In this document: positions 24,046 to 35,250 of the stretch, piece after piece
How the letters are laid out: every line of letters begins with the position of its first letter
Position numbering within the stretch: position 1 is the stretch's first letter
Assembly: GCA_916613615.1 (NCBI GenBank)
Contig: OU744726.1
Span: 15,131,515 to 15,195,514 of the forward strand
Length of the DNA stretch: 64,000 nucleotides
Source: Steromphala cineraria
Lineage: Eukaryota > Mollusca > Gastropoda > Trochida > Trochidae
Direction of reading: 5' to 3'
Translations under genes and position numbers: made by a program
The notes under the pieces: generated by a model
The model's database searches: none
Seen by the model: only the letters and a program-made list of their open reading frames with translations
What the model was told of the DNA's origin: nothing

Positions 24046-24524
24046 TTTTTCAGAATATGATGTAGACCATTTTTATTTTTGTTTCCTAATTTATTTGTTT
24101 CAAAGGCACATTACAAGCACATACAAGTATTGCAGCTACTGTCACGAAACAGTAAATAATGGAAGATGACAACCAGTATTGTCTATTTAACAATCTTTTC
24201 TTGGTTAATGACAATCTGAAGTTGAGTTCGTTGACGCATTCGTCCTCGTGATTTCCTTTTCATTCAAGGTCAACAAACACGTAATTGACATATGTATGTG
24301 ACTGTATGTTTTCATAACATTCGTTCAAACATGTACTTGTGTTTGTAAGCAAATTTACGTTCGTTTGCCGATTCCATTTTGGTCGCCAAAATATTAACTT
24401 CAGAAAAAAATTTCGGTTGATATAAAGATGTTCATTATTTAGCCTTTAGACATTGTAAATGTACAATTCTCAATTCAAACGACTAAATATTAGTTGCTAT
24501 TTTCATTCTTGGAAATATCCACAT

Positions 24525-24590
24525 AATCAAGTTGACAACTTTCACTGTCAAATTGAAAACCGTCATTGTCAACTTGACAACGATTTAGAA
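24525..24590. repeat. Cluster of TTGTCAA/TTGACAA palindromes, middle
   Basis: Contains AAGTTGACAACTT, CTGTCAAATTGAAAA and TTGTCAACTTGACAA within 65 bp. Confidence 0.6.
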
Positions 24591-24804
24591 TTACCTCCCC
24601 TATTTTCTGAGTTGTTTCCTATGTTTTACAAAGCCTTTGATCCATGCACCATTCTTTCAACTTTGTGTATACATTTAGAAAGAGAAGTTATTAGATACTA
24701 GATATAAGTCGTATAAGCTATTGACAATGACACTTGTTTGACAGCATTATATGTATTATTTAATGTAATATTGCAGCTGTTACTGAACTCCATCTACCAA
24801 TGTG

Positions 24805-25123
24805 ATGGAAGTTGCTGTTCTTCTGGTGACTACATCATTAACGTCATATTACGGTGAGTGCTCATATGTCAATTCATCATTTTTTTGACAATTGATGAAT
24901 AAAATTCAGAGATTATATATGTTAAATCAATCATCTGAATCGCAATTCAAGGCGTAAACTTTAACATACAACAGGCTGACATATTGCTTTGCACTTTTTT
25001 ACAGGCACCAAGGATAACCAACAGAACAGAGACGATATATGTGAAACAGAGTACAGTAAAGGCAGTGAAGTTACATATACAATATATACACAACGCATAG
25101 AACCAACTGAGTCGTGCCTTGGG
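24805..25123 (+). CDS. Candidate secreted-protein gene, exons 1-2
   Basis: Exon 1, 24805-24853, encodes MEVAVLLVTTSLTSYYG, a short hydrophobic leader, and ends at ACG|GTGAGT in phase 1. Exon 2, 25005-25123, follows a strong TTTTTTACAG acceptor and stays open in phase. It carries CETEYSKGSEVTYTIY and two cysteines, ending at CTTGGG|GTAAGC. The matching phases and good splice signals support a real gene with a signal peptide and an extracellular domain. I do not recognise the domain. Possible further exons lie at 27422-27514 and 28266-28345. A LINE fragment at 25196 would then be intronic. Against it: it sits between transposon-like motif clusters and could be a short chance pairing. Confidence 0.4.
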
Positions 25124-25195
25124 GTAAGCAAGAGAGAAAAGATTGCCATTTGCTCATGCAGATGTAACTGTTGATAAATCATAAGTGATTCCCTC

Positions 25196-25640
25196 GGTTG
25201 TGACAAGTGACAAGTGACAAGTGACAAGTGACAAGTTTATTCTGTGAAAAGGCCTCATGGCCAAAAGCACATGAAAATACAGCTCAAAATCAACGCATGT
25301 CAATTTTACATACATTATACTGGCCGTTTTCTTTTCAAATAAATAGCTAATCTTTTAATATGCTCAGGATTGTTGGATGATAGTAACTGATACAATTTTT
25401 CCCTTGAAGGGAATATGAAATGGTATGGAGGAATAAGTTTTTCCCGTAAATGCCTATAATAGGGACAGACTAATAAAAAATGATACTCATCTTCTGTTAC
25501 GTTCATATTACAATTAGTGCATAAAAGCTGATCTTTATCAATAAAATTATCGTACCTTAATTTACTAATCTTAAGTTTGTGTGAACACTTACTGACATGT
25601 TTATCGGATGTCACGTCTTGTACTGTTGTAGTAACGTGTT
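25196..25640 (-). mobile_element. CR1/L2-like LINE 3' fragment (minus strand)
   Basis: The frame at 25315-25614 is the element's C-terminus: LLCTNCNMNVTEDEYHFLLV, CPYYRHLREKLIPP, then LLSSNNPEHIKRLA. The 3' UTR reads GGCCATGAGGCC, then AATAAACT, then a TGACAAG-type 7-bp tandem tail (complement at 25198-25238). It is strongly 5' truncated. The same 3' layout as the element at 1-772 shows they belong to related families. Confidence 0.85.
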
Positions 25641-25969
25641 TAGCTTGTCCTGATTTGTGAATAAACAGTTATCACTTCATTAATCTATCTTTTGTTATGC
25701 TTTCAAATATTGCGCTCTTTTTTAATTATGGTTAATAAATGCTACTTATATCAGTTGTATGCACATTAAGACTAGTTCCGCCGTCAAATAATTTAGATAT
25801 GGTTGTGTCTGACTTTGACTGCGTATATTTGTTTACAGAGAAGCAGCGTAACTACACGAAACAGCCTATACTCTTCAATATTTTCTTTCTTCAATTAAGG
25901 TTGCCCTTAATCCATTATGTTTACCGGTACAGATTGCTTATTTGAGAACCTAGGATGTCAAATATGGCA

Positions 25970-26145
25970 ATATATTGACAATCGTTTTGACAATGAAAGG
26001 ACATTGCCAACTATTTGACAATACATAGGCACGAATGACATTTTGAATAGGTTGTCAAAAAGTTGTCGGTTGTCAAATTGACAACTTGTATATCCACCTC
26101 AGGCACCGTCGATGGCAACTTTTTTAATTGTCAAATTGACAACTA
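25970..26145. repeat. Cluster of TTGTCAA/TTGACAA palindromes, right
   Basis: Dense ATTGACAAT, TTTGACAAT and TTGTCAAATTGACAACT motifs over 175 bp. Could be the right end of an element whose left end is the 23899-24045 cluster. Confidence 0.6.
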
Positions 26146-26149
26146 TTTT

Positions 26150-26340
26150 TTTTACACCAAAGCTAGAATTTATGATCCTCACTAGCCAAGGAGTCTGTAC
26201 ACAAATCTTCAGCTTTCTAGGCCTTATGGGTCTGGAGAAGAAGTCGAAATTCCACAAAGTTTACGGACGGATTGACGGACGGACGCCGGACACCATGCAT
26301 GCCATAAGCCCATCGGGCATTACAGGCCAGATGAGCTAAA
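26150..26340 (+). repeat. Modular repeat with GGCC/AGCTAAAA terminus
   Basis: GGAGTCTGTACACAAATCTT, TTTCTAGGCCTTATGGGTC, GAAGAAGTCGAAATTCC, then a GGACGGA run, CATAAGCCCATCGGGC and CCAGATGAGCTAAAA. The end is the reverse of the common molluscan 'TTTTAGCTCATCTGG' repeat start. Confidence 0.75.
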
Positions 26341-27190
26341 AATCAAATTTTATGTCAATTGCGGTTTTACTTTAGCCAAAGCTTGTCGTCGAAGTGTTCA
26401 TATCTTCAAATATTTGACAAAATCAGAAGAGAGAGTGAGGGAGTAATTGTTTTACGCCGCTAGGACAAAATTGCTGCCATTAGGAGGCATACGAATAAGA
26501 AGAAATCGAACTTATGAATCATGAAGATCCAAATTTCTAGTAACATATAATGAACTACGGCAAACTTGGACAATCATGAAATGTACGATTTTGTTCATAT
26601 ATCTCATATATTTCAAATGAAATTTTAGTGAAATCGAAATAATTTGTTCTAACGGGTAATACCATCAAAGAATTTGAAAAAAATAATATCCTGTTTGAAT
26701 CGTGGGTAGCGTAGCCTAGGAAACACGATTCAGGAGATGTGCGTAGAGATGCACCGAGGGAAGTGTGGGTATATCTGACTTATAGCCCACTCCGGTCGAG
26801 TTTTACATCCTTCCTCTACGTACAAACGTTTTTATCTAACTTGATCAATAGAATGTTAACAATACTCTTCTAATTGTGGTTTATAAACCAGAAACTCTAT
26901 ATACATGTTATATAATGTCCCAGGTAAAACATATACTAACTTCATTACATTAAAACTTGATAAAAACTAGTACCAACACATATGCTTATATAGGAACAAA
27001 TAACAGAATAGAGCAGAATTTCTCATAATTCACATAAGTGACATAGAGAGCAATTTTAATAAATTATACAATAAGTTGCATGTCTCGAATAATAATTATA
27101 TATACATGATACAATAATATTATATATACGAGGATAGACATAATATATAGACATGACACAAAAGAAAACACCTCTTCTTCTATCAATCAA
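26341..27190. other. No recognised gene
   Basis: AT-rich. At about 26700-26800 a GC-richer patch with GATTCAGGAGATGTGCG has no assigned function. Confidence 0.45.
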
Positions 27191-27195
27191 TCTTC

Positions 27196-27345
27196 AATCC
27201 TCTATAGCTCAGTCGGTAGAGTCGTCGCTGCTCTTCAAGATTAAAGTCTAGGGTCAGTTGTACGTAGGGTGAGTTGTACGTATATGTAATATGTATCAAT
27301 TGAAATTGAATAATAAAAAAAAGTCTAGGGTCAGAGTGTAACCAT
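27196..27345 (+). repeat. tRNA-like (SINE-type) fragment split by a 62-bp insertion
   Basis: CTCTATAGCTCAGTCGGTAG with AG following matches a tRNA D-arm / A box very well. No convincing B box is present, so this is a tRNA-derived relic and not a tRNA gene. It is interrupted at 27258-27319 by an A-rich-tailed insert flanked by 15-bp direct repeats AAAGTCTAGGGTCAG (27243-27257 and 27320-27334). Confidence 0.5.
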
Positions 27346-27421
27346 CTCCGAGAAGAGGTGTCGCACAGTGTATACTATGATCATTATGAATATTCATGGA
27401 AATCATTCTACACTGGTGCAG

Positions 27422-28345
27422 CCCAATGCGCCTTGTGCAAACAGAGTGCAACTCGCCTTCCAAGTTGGTCGGCCAGGTACGTTGCACTTGATCAGTGGTG
27501 AAGCCCAGTCATTGGTAAGCATTCTGCAATTTATTATCTATGCATTTACCAGAATCATCTATGCATCATGCTTGCTGAGTTGATTTAAAAAAGTCATGAT
27601 GTCACATACTTTTAACTTTAGCTATATGAATGTATATGACCTTATGTTCTTTCACTGTATACGCTAACATATTAGTATGTAGCCCTACGACAAATTAAGA
27701 AATGCATAGTGTACAAGTTTCAGTAAAACATTGTACTTTTGCAGTTGCATTTTAGAAGTTTGTACATGGAAATAATACAATTTCGATGCATATTTCAAAT
27801 TAAATTGTTGAACGTTATAAATCTTCTTTATTATATTTGTTTGTCTTGCATATTGAAATACAATCGTACATATGACTACAGGGGGAGCAAGATTGCTATT
27901 TTTATCTTGGTCTTTTCAGTCTTGATTTATCACGAATCATACATTTTTTTCAAACTTCCAAATCCCAGGTTTATGCACTTCAAACCATGATTCACTTGTT
28001 GCTGTAATATTATGTATCCCCTTATATCCCCTCATTTCGCATTAACTGAGTAGACAATTTCTAACTTCTAAAATAATATATATAATAAATATATCCACTT
28101 ATATAATCAATTTAACACGAGGAAATAACCAAGCATTGGCTTATTAAATTCGTTTTTAAGAAGTTTTCTTAAAGTGTTTTTTGCATTTGAACATTCAAAA
28201 GTACAGAGATCTTTATATAAGACCATTGGTTATTTTCACATGTTTGTCCCCAACAAACAATCTAGGCCTCGATAAAGGAGCAACTCAGCCCTTTGAGTTC
28301 AGTAACGGTAACAGCCTCACTTCAGGGACACCGACCTGACAACAG
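27422..28345 (+). CDS. Possible further exons of the secreted-protein gene
   Basis: 27422-27514 (after GGTGCAG) is 31 codons, phase 0 to 0, reading PNAPCANRVQLAFQVGRPG onward and ending at TTG|GTAAGC. 28266-28345 (after CAATCTAG) is open in the matching phase and ends at a strong CAACAG|GTAAGT. The phases fit exon 2 at 25123. However, the acceptors are weak, and in one alternative frame the second exon holds a stop. Offered as a lead only. Confidence 0.22.
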
Positions 28346-28898
28346 GTAAGTGGGCAACTGCGAATTGCGCAACAAGGGGTTTATACAATAGCAAGCTGAA
28401 CTTCAATATAGGAGGCAAGTTGTTTATTCGGGATTTTTTTTATCAAATTAATATTTGACCTAAAGCAGTGTGGTTTTATTTGGTTGAGGATGAATAAATT
28501 GTTTTGGTATTTTATCTAAATCTCTTTCTCATTATCGGCCTTTTTGTTCACTCAAATAGTTCCGCTCTGCAATCCAATACGTAAAACAACATAACTTACA
28601 TTAATATTAAACATTATTTTAAACTATCTTGATTTTATCTTTTTATCTCAATAACCTTTTATTAAAGTTTCGTAAGTTTTTTGTCAAAAGACTGTCGCTG
28701 TTTGCATAAACTTTCCGTGCTGAAGTCACGTACTGCTTTGAAATTGAGGTCACAATGAATATGAAATTAATGTGCAATCAAGACAGACAAGCTAATTGTT
28801 ACATAAAAAACAAAAGGCAATGATTTTGTTATGATCATACACAAATTGTTCACTCATTAATCTGCAATTCAGTAGCACTAACTGACTAGACAATATAA
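28346..28898. other. No recognised feature
   Basis: AT-rich sequence. Confidence 0.45.
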
Positions 28899-29037
28899 GT
28901 TATCACATTGCATAGCGGGTTACATCGGTATTTATTATTCCCGCGAAAGGTTTTATGCAACGAGCGGAACGCGAGTTGCATAAAACCTTTCAAGGGAATA
29001 ATAAATACCGATGTAACCCGCTATGCAATGTGATAAC
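28899..29037. repeat. 139-bp near-perfect inverted repeat (hairpin)
   Basis: Two 63-bp arms (28899-28961 and 28975-29037), 61 of 63 pairs matching, around a 13-base loop GAGCGGAACGCGA. Arms begin GTTATCACATTGCATAGCGG. It is most likely a foldback transposable element, and transcription would yield a long stem. Confidence 0.9.
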
Positions 29038-29402
29038 GAATTTATCTTACCGAATGTCTAAAACTATTGTTAAAAACACAATCAGAAGTGAACAAAACCT
29101 TTATTTCAAAACAACAACAAAGGTCCGAGTCACGGCATACTGGTTGACCTATGACCTTATCACGTGACTTTGAATGATTGACGTGGAAGCACGCTTTACT
29201 CGCGGGGTATAAGGGATTTATTCTCCCTCGGTGAAGGTGTATATGGGAATTTGTTAAGGGTCACGTGAACCAATCAGAGATCGAGATTCTTACATGAGGT
29301 AGGATAATCATATATATATAGCAATAAGTAATATTTCTTATAATGATTCATGGGATGAATTTTTCAAGTTTTCTATGTATGGAACGCAGATTAGTTTAGA
29401 AA
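29038..29402. other. No recognised feature
   Basis: No coding evidence. CACGTGA boxes at about 29160 and 29263 and a short TA run near 29315. Confidence 0.4.
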
Positions 29403-29470
29403 TAACAAGATGTGTTTGTGAAACACGAATGCCCCCGGATGCATCCTGCTCGCTGTGTCATACATAAATA
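29403..29470 (-). repeat. 'GTGTTTGTGAAACACGAATGC' repeat, left remnant
   Basis: TGTGTTTGTGAAACACGAAT then GCCCCCGGATGCATCC resembles one end of the hairpin-headed repeat whose other end is at 31345-31560. The LINE in between probably inserted into it. Confidence 0.5.
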
Positions 29471-29504
29471 ACACAATCATAACAGGACTAGAAGAAAATA
29501 ATTC

Positions 29505-31290
29505 TTAACCCTTCTGGAAATACGTTAAATCCAGGAAACAAGATAACATTGGTGTATCACCACTAAAGGAACATGGAACACTTCATAGTGGTAGTACCGA
29601 CAAGGCAAATGTGCTCATCAGACAGTTCAGCTCAGTATTCACAAGAGGAATCAGTGTCGATCTGCCTGAAATGAAACATAAAATCAAGGAAAGCATACCT
29701 TTGCTCTCGATAGGCGAAGAAGGAGTATATAGACTGTTAGCCAAACTTAATATATCTAAAGCCCCAGGGCCGGACGGTATTCCTACTAGGATCCTGAAGG
29801 ACTGTGCTAAGGAACTTGCCACTGGTCTTACTAAGCTATTCCAACTATCTGTGGACTCTGGTACACCCCCCAAGGACTGGGTTAATGCCAATATTACCCC
29901 TGTGTATAAGAAAGGCGACAAGCACTTGGCAGAAAATTATCGCCCTGTGTCCTTAACATCAATTATCTGTAAAACATTAGAACATATTGTATGCAGTCAC
30001 TTAATATCTCAGTTGGAAAATCATAATATTCTCACCAGTCTTAACCACGGATTCAGAGCTGGATATTCATGTAAAACCCAATTAACCGAAACAGTTGAAG
30101 ATCTCATGAAATCTTATGACCAAGGGAAACAGACTGATGTTGCAATACTCGACTTTTCTAAAGCCTTCGATACAGTCCCCCATGATAGACTGTTGTATAA
30201 ACTTCATAATTATGGAATCAGGGGCCAGCTTCATTCATGGATTAAATCCTTCCTAACTACAAGACACATGAGAGTTGTGCTTGATGGTGACTATTCTTCA
30301 ATGGAACCAGTACTATCAGGTGTCCCACAGGGCACAGTGCTTGGACCCTTACTCTTTTTGTGCCATATTAATGATCTGCCTGACAGAGTATCCTCACAGG
30401 TTCGATTATTCGCTGATGACTGTTTCTTATATAGACAAATCAAATCATATAACGACCATAATCTTTTACAAGAAGATCTACGTAGCCTTGAACAGTGGGC
30501 CAGAGACTGGGGGGGTGAAATTCAACGCAAAGAAATGCTACATCATGTCAGTGCGAAATAAATCCCATCATTATTATACGCTTAATGATCATATACTCCA
30601 ACAGGTTGCCACCAACCCCTATCTTGGAATACAGTTATCCGAGGACATGAAGTGGTCGTATCATATCAACAAACTCTATAAGAAAGCAAACTACACGATG
30701 GGCTTTTTACGTCGTAACCTACGTCATTGTCCAAGGAACTGTAGACGTATCGCATATATATCACTAATAAGATCTACACTGAATTATAGTGTCAGCGTTT
30801 GGGATCCTTTCCTACAACAAGATATAGATAAACTTGAGCGATTACAACACCGTGCAGCGAGATTCATAACAGGGGATTATAAATCAAGAACAGTTGGATG
30901 TGTTTCAAATATGATCAGAGACCTACAGTTCCCCAGCCTCCAGGAACGGAGAAAGCAATTACGACTGACACTCTTGTACAAAGTGAGCGAGGGGCTAGTG
31001 CCAGCTATACCCTCAGACCAGTATCTTACACCTGCTCGTCCCAAGCGACGCATCAAATCCAGACAATTCAGGGACTGTGTGACAACTAATATTGTGGACA
31101 GACATTATCAGAACCACGACAAGTGCTTTACTGTGAAACCGGTAAAATCAGACCAATACAGAAATTCCTTCTTCAATAGGACAGTAGTTGATTGGAACCA
31201 ACTGGACAGTGATCTTGTGCATGCGCGGTCAGTGGAGGCCTACACGTCTGCCCTCCAAGCCCGCTACTAACTCGCCGTAGCGCACTCCTC
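29505..31290 (+). mobile_element. CR1/jockey-superfamily LINE, 5'-truncated, one frameshift
   Basis: Frames 29611-30561 and 30275-31270 join into one reverse transcriptase ORF. Motifs in order: SKAPGPDGIPTRILKDC, ENYRPVSLTSIICK, LDFSKAFDTVPHDRL, GVPQGTVLGPLLF, RLFADDCFLY, NPYLGIQLSEDMKW, LIRSTLNYSVSVWDP, and the C-terminal FFNRTVVDWNQL. The only break in the RT part is at a run of seven G (30509-30515), where one base more or less restores the frame. The endonuclease and ORF1 are missing. The stop is at 31268. It looks comparatively young. Confidence 0.92.
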
Positions 31291-31344
31291 CCCCTGCGTT
31301 CTTATAGTCGGGATCGACTCCTGCGCAGTATCTCAAAAGAAACA

Positions 31345-31560
31345 GAAACAGAAACAGTCAAGGTCAAGGTCACAAGATCAAATGTCATGGTGTCATCTGA
31401 AAGGTCTCATCACAAGGGATCCATATGTCAAGTATCAAAGACCTAGCTCTGACCAATTAAAAGTTATGACCAAGGTTAAAGTTTTTGTGGACAAACGGAC
31501 AGACGGACGGACAGGTGAAAAACAATATACCCCCGGAATCTCCGATTCGGGGGCATGAAA
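31345..31560 (-). repeat. Hairpin-headed (GTCC)n repeat
   Basis: On the minus strand: GCCCCCGAATCGGAGATTCC hairpin (31531-31553), then a GTCCGTCCGTCTGTCC-type run, then AAAACTTTAACCTTGGTC-like text and AAGGTCA modules. The same head lies at 43242-43330 in the P450 gene. Confidence 0.75.
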
Positions 31561-31688
31561 AGCCGCTTTCGTGTCTCCGATGAAGAGGCGTTCATTGCCC
31601 TTTTAGGTGTTTCTGTGTCGATGAATGAGATATCATTCCTTAAAACAGAATGATTCAGTATGATTTATCCTTTGGTAGGCATTTCCTT

Positions 31689-32001
31689 ATACACTCATGC
31701 GCAAAAGAAACGATACCATGTGAAGTTATAATGAAGTTCTAAATGTATGAATCATGGTTTTAGTAGAACGCTTTTGTCATTTGAAATTTCCTTAGAGATA
31801 GTGAAACCTGGCAAATACAATTTGAAAATTTGTTTAAGGACCACAAGTGCAGTTTGACAGACACAATTGTATCATTATCATACTACTGTATGGAATTGTG
31901 AGCTCTTCACTACGCATGCGTCTATCGCAGGGATCGGCGTGGACAGGATTAGTTTTTGCCCTCTTTAACATTGGTATCGTTTCTGACACGTGAATGTATA
32001 T
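31689..32001. mobile_element. MITE with 'AAAGAAACGATACCA' TIRs
   Basis: Left end ACACTCATGCGCAAAAGAAA continuing CGATACCA. Right end TGGTATCGTTTCTGACACGT continuing GAATGTA. TA is present at both outer edges. About 310 bp, non-coding. It resembles Tc1/mariner-derived MITEs. Confidence 0.65.
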
Positions 32002-32617
32002 TAAACAAAACATAAGCCTCTACCGCTGTTAGAACTCGCACGTTTGCATGACATGACATATTAGAGCACTGCAGACCCTGAAGAAAACCCCTTTGATGCA
32101 CAAATGCTGCAAGTGTAGCACGAACATTGCCAAAAGAAATTGAAACTTATCAGTCCCTGTTCATATGAAATGTTAGTATCAGATTTGTGATGATTGCTAA
32201 ACATTGAAATAAACGAAACACGTGTATAAGAAAGAGTAAACCTCAGATGGTTCGGACTGGATCAATCTTCTTTAATACGATGAATTCATTTCGACCATTA
32301 TGATTACCATTGTGATATATTAGCATGCTTGTTTAATTACACCTCTCTGACCATTAGTCCAGCAGATATGTGAAGAATTTATATACAATTGTGCCTTTAA
32401 TGATACAAGCATGAAATTTGGTACACAGTTAGGGGGTACCCTTAGAGTGAAATTTGGATATAGGGACATTCCAGATTCCCTCTAAGATTTAAATGGCGGC
32501 TACAAACTAATGAATGAAATTAGTTAATGAATTATACCAACCAGTTCAAATCCTTATCACGTATGTTTGGTGTAAAACACAATTTAGGTATTATGTAATT
32601 ACTTGTTGTGCATATAC

Positions 32618-32888
32618 TATCAGTCTAAGTAAACCTGGCCTCAAAAATACTCGTTTCACTCCACTATTGAGTCTAGCAAGATGTAGTAGAAGGTCGCGTC
32701 AGCCGATCTTTGGAATTGACCAATCAGGGATCGTCTTACCAAGTCGCAATAGTATGCATTCGCACATATAACGTTGGAGAGTCATATATGGGCGAAAGGT
32801 TGGCTGACGCAACCTGCTACTCCATCTTGCTAGACTCAATATCAGAGTGAAGCGAGTATCATTGAAGCTAGGTTTACTTAAACTGTTA
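32618..32888. mobile_element. MITE nested in the left arm region
   Basis: Inverted arms of about 75-80 bp: AGTCTAAGTAAACCTGGC at the left, and TAGGTTTACTTAAACT at the right. Inside are TGAGTCTAGCAAGATG and CATCTTGCTAGACTCA and GCGTCAGCC/GGCTGACGC. About 270 bp in all. Confidence 0.75.
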
Positions 32889-33249
32889 TACTTTGCAATT
32901 ATTTCATACTGAGCTCAAAAAAAGCATCTGCAGTGGGTAAAAAAAAAGATTTTTTAATTGCTATTGCAGAATTCGGCCCGCCGATTAGATATCCGACTCC
33001 ACAGGACTTCAGTCTTTGATTAATTATAAAACATTTGTTCAAAAACTCTCTTAACAATTAGCATTTTCAAAATATTCTCAATCCGAGACTCATGCGTTCG
33101 GATCCGTGGCGAGAGGCCTCGCGCAGGTCATGTTTAGTGCGGGATGGATCTCAACAGTGATCACCAACCTCGGCAGGGACGGTTTGTTTTGGGACGGTCC
33201 GATCTCCTGGTGTAGATCGGTAGGAACCTGCGATGTGCCTTAGGTTCGG

Positions 33250-35250
33250 TAGGTAAGCTTTTCATCTAAGCCATTCAAGAAGCCCTCTGCCAGGGACACG
33301 AGCAGTTCAACAGCAGGACTTGACCAACAGGCTGGCAGGAGGAGCGGAGATCGGGTTTGTTCACTCACAAGAAGAGAAGAGGGGTAGGTTAGCCTACCCC
33401 TTCTAGGCAGGAGGCGTGTCCTTTCGTATCGGGGTTCTTGGTGTATTGGCATCAGCTGGGACTGGATCCTTTTGTGTGTCACTTTCTGAAGCGGGGGTTC
33501 CAGATACCAGTTTCGTCTCTGCCCAGCTCTCACCTGCGACTCAAAGGAGCATCGCGGGCGGCAGACAGGCTCAACGTTACGTTTGAACAGACGGATATTC
33601 TTATATCAAAGGGGGCAGTGGAGGAAATCCTGGTCCCAAACCTCAAGTCGGGGTTCTACTCCCCTATGTTCGTTCCACTCAAGAGAGACAGGAGAGAATA
33701 GCAGCTGATTAACAACATGTTGAAGTTAACCACTCTTTCATCGTACTGTCGCCATATCTTTGTCACTTGTTTTTGTCATCAGTCATGCGGTTGCTGGAGC
33801 CCTAGAAATGGAGAATACATACTTGCGCATTCCCATTTTCGAGACCACCGCAAGTACCTCAGTTTCGTTCTGGCGGAGCGCCATTCTCAGTGGAATGTGC
33901 TCCCATTTGGAATATCATTCGCTCCGTGGATTTTCACCAGGGTGACTCAAAAATAGTGAACTTTCTTTTCGCTCACAATGTCCAGTTCATTCCATACGTG
34001 GACAACGGGTTCGATACCCATCGCTGATTGCTCTTGGGTTGGAGTTGTTTATTAATCTGTCCAAGTCAAACCTTAAGCCAACCACCTCGCTCACCTTCCT
34101 GGGCACTATTCTTGACGCTGCTCAGTCCCCAGCTAACGCATCGAGCAAATAGACTTCTTGCTCCACTAGGTCCAATAGATCATCGGGTTGCTCACCTAAG
34201 TGCAGGACTTAACTAGGAGGGATTGGCTGCAGTTGAGATCATTTCAGGTCTTCCTAAACGTGCACGTCAGAGAAAAGGTGTCCAGACATGTGTTCCTGCT
34301 TAGCCATGACCTCATGGAGGAGGCAAACGTCTTCAGAGGTGTCCTGGTCCACCCATTAAAGGTGATGGGAAGCAGTAGGTGTCTGGTCTCAGATTCAGTG
34401 GGATCTGGTAATTGTCCCTGAGCACTTACGTTCGGATGTCTGCAAGCCCTTATTAGAAATGATCATCCTATGCCTGAAAGTTAAGACAGATTATTCGTGG
34501 CAATGGCTTTTGGCTGCCAGGATTTCGGTGCTGCATGCTTTGCAGGCTGATTTGCTTCGCTTTGAAGTGAGGGATGAGGGAAGAATCACAAAGGAACTTG
34601 CACCGGACCTCGTGTGTAAGATCCAGAGGTCTGATGATTGAGGCAGGGTGTTTCACATTCACGCCCTTGCATGATCGGCATTCCCCACGGACGAAGAGTG
34701 CAGTTTCTCTCTCTTGTTCCAGCTCTTCGTGTCTACTCGGACCGCACGCATTCCTTCTGGCAGGAGAGTAGGAGGCCTTCCCCATTTGCAGAGGAGTACT
34801 AGGAAGACAGACAGTGCCAGCGACCAGCTCTTTCAAACTTTTACGAGATCCGTGCAGTCTCTGCCACCATAGCGTTTCACATCAATATTGCTGTGGCGGA
34901 CTTCCGTCGTGCTGTTTTTGGAAGTCATACATGCTCTTTGCCAACCACTACCCTCGAGACGTTTCTACGGAAGATGGACATTGCAAGGATGTTGACTCAG
35001 GTATTCGCTTAACAATGCACTTCAGGTCTTGCTACCCCAGAGGGATTGCAGCTCACCGTTAGATCGTATTCACATGTTGTTGTTATTAAATTTGCATCGC
35101 TTTTTTCATTGTGTTGGTTGTCTTTCTTTCTGGTTTGGGGCTTGTTGCACCCTTTTAACGGGGGCCCGGACCTCCCTACCATAAGTTTGACTGTTGAGGT
35201 GGTTACCTTCCTGCTTGGGTCTTGCAGCCCTTTACCGCTTTTGTAATCTG
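33250..35250 (+). pseudogene. DIRS-like tyrosine-recombinase retrotransposon remnant
   Basis: Broken frames resemble a DIRS-type polyprotein. ILISKGAVEEILVPN and GFYSPMFVPLKRD (about 33595-33695) are the entry to the reverse transcriptase. HRKYLSFVLAERHSQWNVLP then FGISFAPWIFTRVTQK (33845-33953) is its LPFG block. LTFLGTILDA (about 34090-34120) is the conserved end of the domain. Further on, RTHSFWQESRRPSPFAEEY and ADFRRAVFG (about 34740-34920) recall the recombinase N-terminal part, without visible catalytic Arg/Tyr residues. Many stops and frameshifts are present. A hairpin of AATAATACG / CGTCATTATT follows at about 35288-35320. Confidence 0.65.

Noticed and set aside
27196..27260. tRNA gene
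   Set aside because: Good D-arm text, but the anticodon and T arms do not form. Listed as a tRNA-derived relic.
33240..33533. 97-aa minus frame
   Set aside because: Antisense to the DIRS-like remnant; no motif.
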